A stretch of DNA of 10,257 nucleotides from Victivallales bacterium (GTDB lineage: Bacteria > Verrucomicrobiota > Lentisphaeria > Victivallales > Victivallaceae), in contig DAOWBJ010000032.1 of the NCBI GenBank assembly GCA_030634125.1, positions 1-10,257 on the forward strand, in the 5' to 3' direction. Position 1 is the first letter of the stretch. The number at the start of each line of letters is the position of its first letter. The notes beneath the pieces were generated by a model, which made no database searches, was not told where the DNA came from, and saw only the letters and a program-made list of their open reading frames with translations. The position numbers and the translations under genes were made by a program. Below, in pieces: positions 6,264-10,257 of this stretch.

Positions 6264-7406
6264 ATGAATAATCCTCAGGCAAAACAAAAAAGCCGCCAGC
6301 AAATATTGTGGTTGATTAAAGAGCATGAGCAGATTTCCCGTGCGGATTTGGCGAAGCTTACTGGTTTGACCCGCCCGACAGTATCTTCTATAATCGCGGA
6401 TTTTGTTGATAAAGAACTGGTTATCGAGTCCGGCAAAGGAGAATCCTGCGGCGGCAAACGTCCGATAATGTTGAAATTAAATCCTGATGCCTGTTTCGCT
6501 ATCGGAATTGATTTAGGTGATGACTACTTGATTCGAGGCGTGCTTTGTGATTTATGCGGCAATGTCGTTGCCCGCGAAGACCTTGACTACGAAAATGATT
6601 TTGAAACTATTATAAAAGTCCTTGAAGAGCTTATCGCACTTCTGGCTGCGAATGTCCCGAAGGAAAAGATCAAGGGTGTCGGTATAGCGGTTTCAGGAAT
6701 TGTAGATACTGAAAGTAATGAAATTGTCAACAGCTCAACATTAGATATAGAAAAAAAACAGTTAGCCAAGCGCCTGGCGCAGCGCTGCCGGTTTAATGTT
6801 TTCCTGGAAAACCGTCCGAACGCGGCGGCACTGGCGGAAACGCAATTCGGGGCAGGCAAAAATTTTCGCAACATAGTTTATATTACCAGCGGCCGCGGAG
6901 TTGGCGCAGGCATTGTCATTAACGGCAAAATTTTCCGGGGCAGCTTCGGGACAGCCGGTGAAATTGGCGAAATCAGATTGCCGGTACTAAAAGAAGGCGG
7001 CGGTTTTGACCGTCATTGCCTGGAGGATTTAACCCGCGCCAGCGCGATTTGCGAACAAGCCGGAAAAATCAAAAACCGCAGAATGCATTACAACGAAGTA
7101 ATGGAAGCATACAGAAACGGCGATGCTGAAATCTGCGCGATCATGGATCAAAGCGCCGAACACATGGCGTTCGCAGCGCAAATTATCGCAGATGTATTGA
7201 ACCCCGAGGCAATTATCCTCGGCGGCAGAGCGGTAGAGCTGGGAGATGAATATTTACGGACTTTCCGTACATATTTCGAACGCGGTTTAGCGAAAGCCCT
7301 GATTGGCGGCTTGACGGTGGTAAGTTATTCACAATATGGACATCTCGGGGTCGCTGTCGGCGGCGCGGTCGTCGTTCTTGACCTCGTGATGGATCAGAAA
7401 ATATAA
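6264..7406 (+). CDS. ROK-family transcriptional repressor (NagC/XylR-like)
   Basis: This 380-residue protein has an N-terminal winged helix-turn-helix (about residues 10-70, with SRADLAKLTGLTRPTVSSII as the HTH) and a C-terminal ROK sugar-kinase-like domain (about 75-375). The phosphate-binding region starts at GIDLG (81-85); other landmarks are GIAVSGIVD (140-148), NAAALAE (186-192) and VYITSGRGVGAGIV (205-218). Two active-site features of ROK kinases are absent. The usual NDAN reads NRPN at 183-186, losing the catalytic aspartate, and the zinc-binding His and Cys-x-Cys motif after the GEIGE segment are missing (only Cys252 remains). It is therefore best read as a ligand-sensing repressor without kinase activity. 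The start is set by AAAGAGG at 6252-6258. It is first in the operon and probably controls itself and the two enzymes behind it; the ligand is unknown. Confidence 0.93.
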   Translation: MNNPQAKQKSRQQILWLIKEHEQISRADLAKLTGLTRPTVSSIIADFVDKELVIESGKGESCGGKRPIMLKLNPDACFAIGIDLGDDYLIRGVLCDLCGNVVAREDLDYENDFETIIKVLEELIALLAANVPKEKIKGVGIAVSGIVDTESNEIVNSSTLDIEKKQLAKRLAQRCRFNVFLENRPNAAALAETQFGAGKNFRNIVYITSGRGVGAGIVINGKIFRGSFGTAGEIGEIRLPVLKEGGGFDRHCLEDLTRASAICEQAGKIKNRRMHYNEVMEAYRNGDAEICAIMDQSAEHMAFAAQIIADVLNPEAIILGGRAVELGDEYLRTFRTYFERGLAKALIGGLTVVSYSQYGHLGVAVGGAVVVLDLVMDQKI

Positions 7407-7415
7407 TAAAAAATG

Positions 7416-7435
7416 AACATCGGACGTTCGATGTT
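7416..7435. promoter_or_regulatory. 20-bp near-perfect palindrome between regulator and oxidoreductase genes
   Basis: AACATCG (7416-7422) and CGATGTT (7429-7435) pair exactly, and the centre ACGT (7424-7427) is itself palindromic; only the pair at 7423/7428 mismatches. No T-run follows, so it is a poor terminator. It could be an operator, an mRNA hairpin that sets relative expression of the two genes, or a chance feature. Confidence 0.4.
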
Positions 7436-7462
7436 AAATATTAAAATAAGAGAGGTTTTTTA

Positions 7463-8722
7463 ATGGCTCAAAAACAGAAAGCGCTTGATTTGACAATTAT
7501 CGGCGCGGGCATGATTGTAACTGATGTTCTTCTGCCCTCCGCGCTGCAGCTGCAGCGGACAGGCGTCATAGGCGAAATTACCGTCTGTGATATGCGCGAA
7601 AGTGCTCTCAAGGCACTCAAAGAGAATAAAGATATCCTTGAAGCTTTTCCCGGTCAGGATTTCAAAACCTGCCCGGAAATCGGCGCGGGCGATTCAAGCG
7701 ACACTGAGCTTTATAAAAAAGTTCTCGCTGAAAAAGATCATTACGGTCTGGTTATCATAGCCCTGCCGGATCAACTGCACTATATGGTTTTGAAAGGCGT
7801 TATTCCTTTTAATCAACATATTCTGTGCGTCAAACCTTTAGTACTGCAATACGATCAGGCCCTGGAGATAGAAAAAGAAGCTAAAGAACGCGGAATCTTC
7901 ATCGGCGTAGAATACCACAAACGTTTTGACCGCCGCGCGTTATTAGCGCGGAAGCATTACCGCAAAGGGGACCTCGGCGATTTCGCGCTCGGCGAGTCCA
8001 AATTAATTGAACCGTATTTTTACCGTCATTCAAACTTCCAGAACTGGTTTACTTGTGAAAACACCGACCCTTTCGTTTATGTCGGCTGCCATTATGTTGA
8101 CCTCGTTTGTTTCATTACCGGTCTGAAGCCAGTGGAAGTATCCGTTACCGGGCGCAAGGGAACTTTCCCGAACGGCAAAGAAGGTTATATGTGGTCAAAC
8201 GGCCGTGTCGTTTTTGAAAACGCCGGTACTTTATCCGTTAATAATGGTCTCGGTTATCCTGATGACAGTGCCGGCGGCAACGATCAAGGTTTGATTATGT
8301 ATTTTGACGGCGATGATTGTGCCGGATTACTGGCTCACGACGACCACAACCGCGGCGTTGAATACGGTTTCGCTAAAAACGTTTCCAAGCGCTTCCAATA
8401 TGTCAATCCTGATTTCTTCCGCACGGTTCCATGGGAAGGGGATGGCTTGAAAGCGATAGGTTATGGTTTTGATTCTGTTGCGGCTACTTTAATAAGCGCT
8501 TCGGCAATTGAAGCTAAGGTAGACGGAAATCCAGACAGGGCTATGGAAATTCGTCAGAACGGCATCAAAGAAGCCAACGCAAAAGGCTTGATCGCGACTC
8601 CGGAAAACTCTGCTTATAATGAACTCGTTCAGGAAGCGGCACGCATGTCTATTCTCGCCGGCGGCGACATCGCTATTATTGATTACAGCACCGAAAGACC
8701 AACAGTTAAACTTAAAAAATAA
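7463..8722 (+). CDS. Gfo/Idh/MocA-family NAD(P)-dependent oxidoreductase
   Basis: This 419-residue protein has an N-terminal Rossmann domain (LTIIGAGMIVTDVLLP from residue 10, followed by the acidic Asp43 that often selects NAD over NADP) and a C-terminal Gfo/Idh/MocA beta-sheet domain. The family's EKP motif reads CVKPL at 122-126, keeping Lys124 but replacing the Glu with Val. EYHKRFDRR at 150-158 and GCHYVDLVCFITG at 208-220 give the usual active-site His (His210) and dimer helix. It is longer than most members (about 330-390). Members interconvert a hydroxyl and a carbonyl on sugars, cyclitols or related acids; the substrate here cannot be told. AAGAGAGG at 7448-7455 sets the start. It lies 56 bases behind the ROK gene and 21 bases before the aminotransferase, which could act on the ketone it makes. 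Confidence 0.92.
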   Translation: MAQKQKALDLTIIGAGMIVTDVLLPSALQLQRTGVIGEITVCDMRESALKALKENKDILEAFPGQDFKTCPEIGAGDSSDTELYKKVLAEKDHYGLVIIALPDQLHYMVLKGVIPFNQHILCVKPLVLQYDQALEIEKEAKERGIFIGVEYHKRFDRRALLARKHYRKGDLGDFALGESKLIEPYFYRHSNFQNWFTCENTDPFVYVGCHYVDLVCFITGLKPVEVSVTGRKGTFPNGKEGYMWSNGRVVFENAGTLSVNNGLGYPDDSAGGNDQGLIMYFDGDDCAGLLAHDDHNRGVEYGFAKNVSKRFQYVNPDFFRTVPWEGDGLKAIGYGFDSVAATLISASAIEAKVDGNPDRAMEIRQNGIKEANAKGLIATPENSAYNELVQEAARMSILAGGDIAIIDYSTERPTVKLKK

Positions 8723-8743
8723 ACATTTAAAGGAGCTTATAAA

Positions 8744-10111
8744 ATGGCTGAATATGATTTAACCCCGGTAAATGTACCAAAAGTAGAAACGAAATATCGT
8801 TCCATCAAAACCGCGATTCCGGTTCCGGAATCTTTAGAGATTTTTGCTGAACTGCAAAAATCCGAGCCCCGTTCAATGCAGGGGCAGCCTCCAATTATCT
8901 GGCATAAAGCTGATAATTTCACTGTTGCGGACAAATGGGGCAACCGCTGGATCGACTGGTCAAGCTGCGTTTTGATTTCCAACGCCGGACACAGTCATCC
9001 GAAAATAATAAAAGCTTTACGTGACATCATCGATCAGGGTTTATTGTCAACTTATGTATTTATACACGAAGGCCGCGCAAAACTTACCGGAATGCTTCAA
9101 GCGCTCGCGCCAAAAGGTAAAGATTACAGCGTTTTTCTGCTTTCTTCAGGTTCTGAAGCTACTGAAAACTGTATCAAAATGGCTAAAACCTACGCCATTA
9201 ACAAGTATGGTAAAAAAAGAAAATATTTTGTTTCATTCAACAATGCTTTCCACGGCCGTACATTGGCCGCACAGCTCGCTGGAGGAATGCCCAAGTTGAA
9301 AGAATGGATTGTTGACGGTGACAAAACTTTTGTTCAGGTCCCGTTCCCGGACGGTTACAAGAACGAAGATGTTTCTTTTGATTTATTCCTCAAAAGCCTC
9401 GATGAACAAGACATCAAGCCGGATGAAATCGCGGGCGTAATGAGTGAATCATATCAAGGTGTCGGTCCTGAGTTTATGCCGGTTGAGTATGCTCAAAAAC
9501 TCGAAAAATTCTGTAAAGAAAACGACATCGTTCTCATTATGGATGAAGTTCAGGCTGGTTTCGGGCGCAGCGGAAAAATGTTCACATTCGAACATTACGG
9601 CATCAGCCCTGACCTTATCGCCTGCGGTAAAGGTATCAGCTCTTCACTGCCTATATCGGCTGTTATCGGCCGCAAAGACATCATGGATATTTACGCTCCG
9701 GGTTCAATGACCAGCACGCATTCAGGCTCTCCGCTTTGTGTCGCGGCGGCCATTGCTAATCTGGAAGTTATCGAAGAAGAAAATCTCGTTGAAAATTCCG
9801 CGAAAATGGGCGAAATCCTCTGTGCTGAATTAGAACGTATCCAGAAAAAATACCCTGAACGTTTAGGCTGTTTCCACGGCAAAGGTCTTGTTGCCGGAAT
9901 CCAATGTGTTTTACCCGGGACAAAAACTCCAGACCCGGCGACCGCGCTGGAAATCAACATTAAATGTCTTCAAAAAGGGTTGCTGATGTTTGCTCCCGTA
10001 GGCATTGGCGGCGAATGTTTAAAAATAGCTCCGCCTTTGAGCATTACTGAAGACGCCCTTCGGGAATCAATTCAAGTATTTGAAGCTTCGTGCGACGAAG
10101 TGCTTGGATAA
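8744..10111 (+). CDS. Class III PLP-dependent aminotransferase (GabT-like)
   Basis: This 455-residue fold-type I enzyme has the class III signature in full: the phosphate-binding SSGSEATEN (134-142), FHGRT (169-173), the cofactor aspartate in MDEVQAGFGRSG (266-277) and the Schiff-base lysine Lys296 in CGKGISSSLP, followed by THSGSP (325-330) from the second subunit. Such enzymes move an amino group between an omega-amine or amino acid and a keto acid or aldehyde; 4-aminobutyrate aminotransferases are the closest generic match. An N-terminal extension of about 40 residues (MAEYDLTPVNVPKVETKYRS and onward) precedes the core. AAAGGAG at 8729-8735 sets the start. Its position directly behind an oxidoreductase suggests that the two share a carbonyl intermediate, for example amination of a ketone or deamination followed by reduction. 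Direction and substrate are unresolved. Confidence 0.93.
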   Translation: MAEYDLTPVNVPKVETKYRSIKTAIPVPESLEIFAELQKSEPRSMQGQPPIIWHKADNFTVADKWGNRWIDWSSCVLISNAGHSHPKIIKALRDIIDQGLLSTYVFIHEGRAKLTGMLQALAPKGKDYSVFLLSSGSEATENCIKMAKTYAINKYGKKRKYFVSFNNAFHGRTLAAQLAGGMPKLKEWIVDGDKTFVQVPFPDGYKNEDVSFDLFLKSLDEQDIKPDEIAGVMSESYQGVGPEFMPVEYAQKLEKFCKENDIVLIMDEVQAGFGRSGKMFTFEHYGISPDLIACGKGISSSLPISAVIGRKDIMDIYAPGSMTSTHSGSPLCVAAAIANLEVIEEENLVENSAKMGEILCAELERIQKKYPERLGCFHGKGLVAGIQCVLPGTKTPDPATALEINIKCLQKGLLMFAPVGIGGECLKIAPPLSITEDALRESIQVFEASCDEVLG

Positions 10112-10129
10112 TCTACAGCCGGGTGCGCT

Positions 10130-10174
10130 GATGTTATGATGTTAAATTCTAACATTTTTATGTTCACGATGTTA
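10130..10174. repeat. Cluster of GATGTTA words with a small inverted repeat, downstream of the aminotransferase
   Basis: GATGTTA occurs at 10130-10136, 10138-10144 and 10168-10174, and its reverse complement core TAACAT at 10150-10155. ATGTTA (10139-10144) and TAACAT (10150-10155) form a weak six-base stem followed by five T residues, which could be a poor terminator. GTTATAAC at 10171-10178 is a perfect palindrome. Function unknown; AT-rich sequence makes chance repeats likely. Confidence 0.35.
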
Positions 10175-10201
10175 TAACGGTATCAACCATACGAGTGCTT
10201 A

Positions 10202-10221
10202 CACCCCCTGAGACAGGGGTG
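10202..10221. other. Strong GC hairpin in the last intergenic stretch
   Basis: CCCCTG (10205-10210) and CAGGGG (10214-10219) pair perfectly around the loop AGA, and with one bulged C (10204) the stem extends by CA (10202-10203) and TG (10220-10221). No T-run follows, so it is not a standard terminator. It may be a structured leader or 3' end element of whatever lies beyond the window. No reading frame of note is visible from 10112 to the end. Confidence 0.45.
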
Positions 10222-10257
10222 GCTGCATATTTAAATTTTGACTAACATTTAGCGAAG

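Overview
The window looks like chromosome of an anaerobic, fermentative or possibly acetogenic bacterium. Genes at both ends sit on the plus strand, are tightly packed, start from clear Shine-Dalgarno sequences and have moderate GC. The pairing of a large iron-sulfur flavin redox complex with a ROK regulator, a Gfo/Idh/MocA oxidoreductase and a class III aminotransferase suggests the Verrucomicrobiota/Lentisphaerota (Victivallis-like) area. That placement is a guess from gene content, not a demonstrated taxonomy.

Left block (1-4029): three overlapping genes encode a cytoplasmic redox complex. They are a thioredoxin-fold [2Fe-2S] subunit (cut by the window edge), an FMN/NADH-binding NuoF/HydB-like subunit with a ferredoxin tail, and a fusion of a NuoG-type [2Fe-2S] domain, a GltD/NfnB-like FAD and NADPH module and further Fe-S clusters. 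The order and fusion match the Stn (Sporomusa-type) electron-bifurcating transhydrogenase, which links NADH, NADPH and ferredoxin.

Middle block (4030-6170): a markedly AT-richer island of three small unassigned genes, with a strong sigma70-like promoter in front and a Rho-independent terminator behind. The first and third resemble conserved hypothetical families I recall only loosely. The second is broken on paper by two compensating single-base shifts at homopolymer runs; joined, it gives about 235 residues. This cassette is the best candidate for an undescribed system here, but nothing in the sequence gives it a function.

Right block (6171-10111): a ROK-family repressor with its own promoter and an inverted repeat across the -10, followed by a Gfo/Idh/MocA oxidoreductase and a PLP-dependent class III aminotransferase. 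This reads as a regulated small-molecule operon in which the oxidoreductase would interconvert a hydroxyl and a carbonyl and the aminotransferase would swap a carbonyl for an amine; the substrate cannot be read from sequence. A short palindrome lies between the regulator and the oxidoreductase. The last 146 bases hold no gene but contain repeated ATGTTA-type words and a strong GC hairpin.
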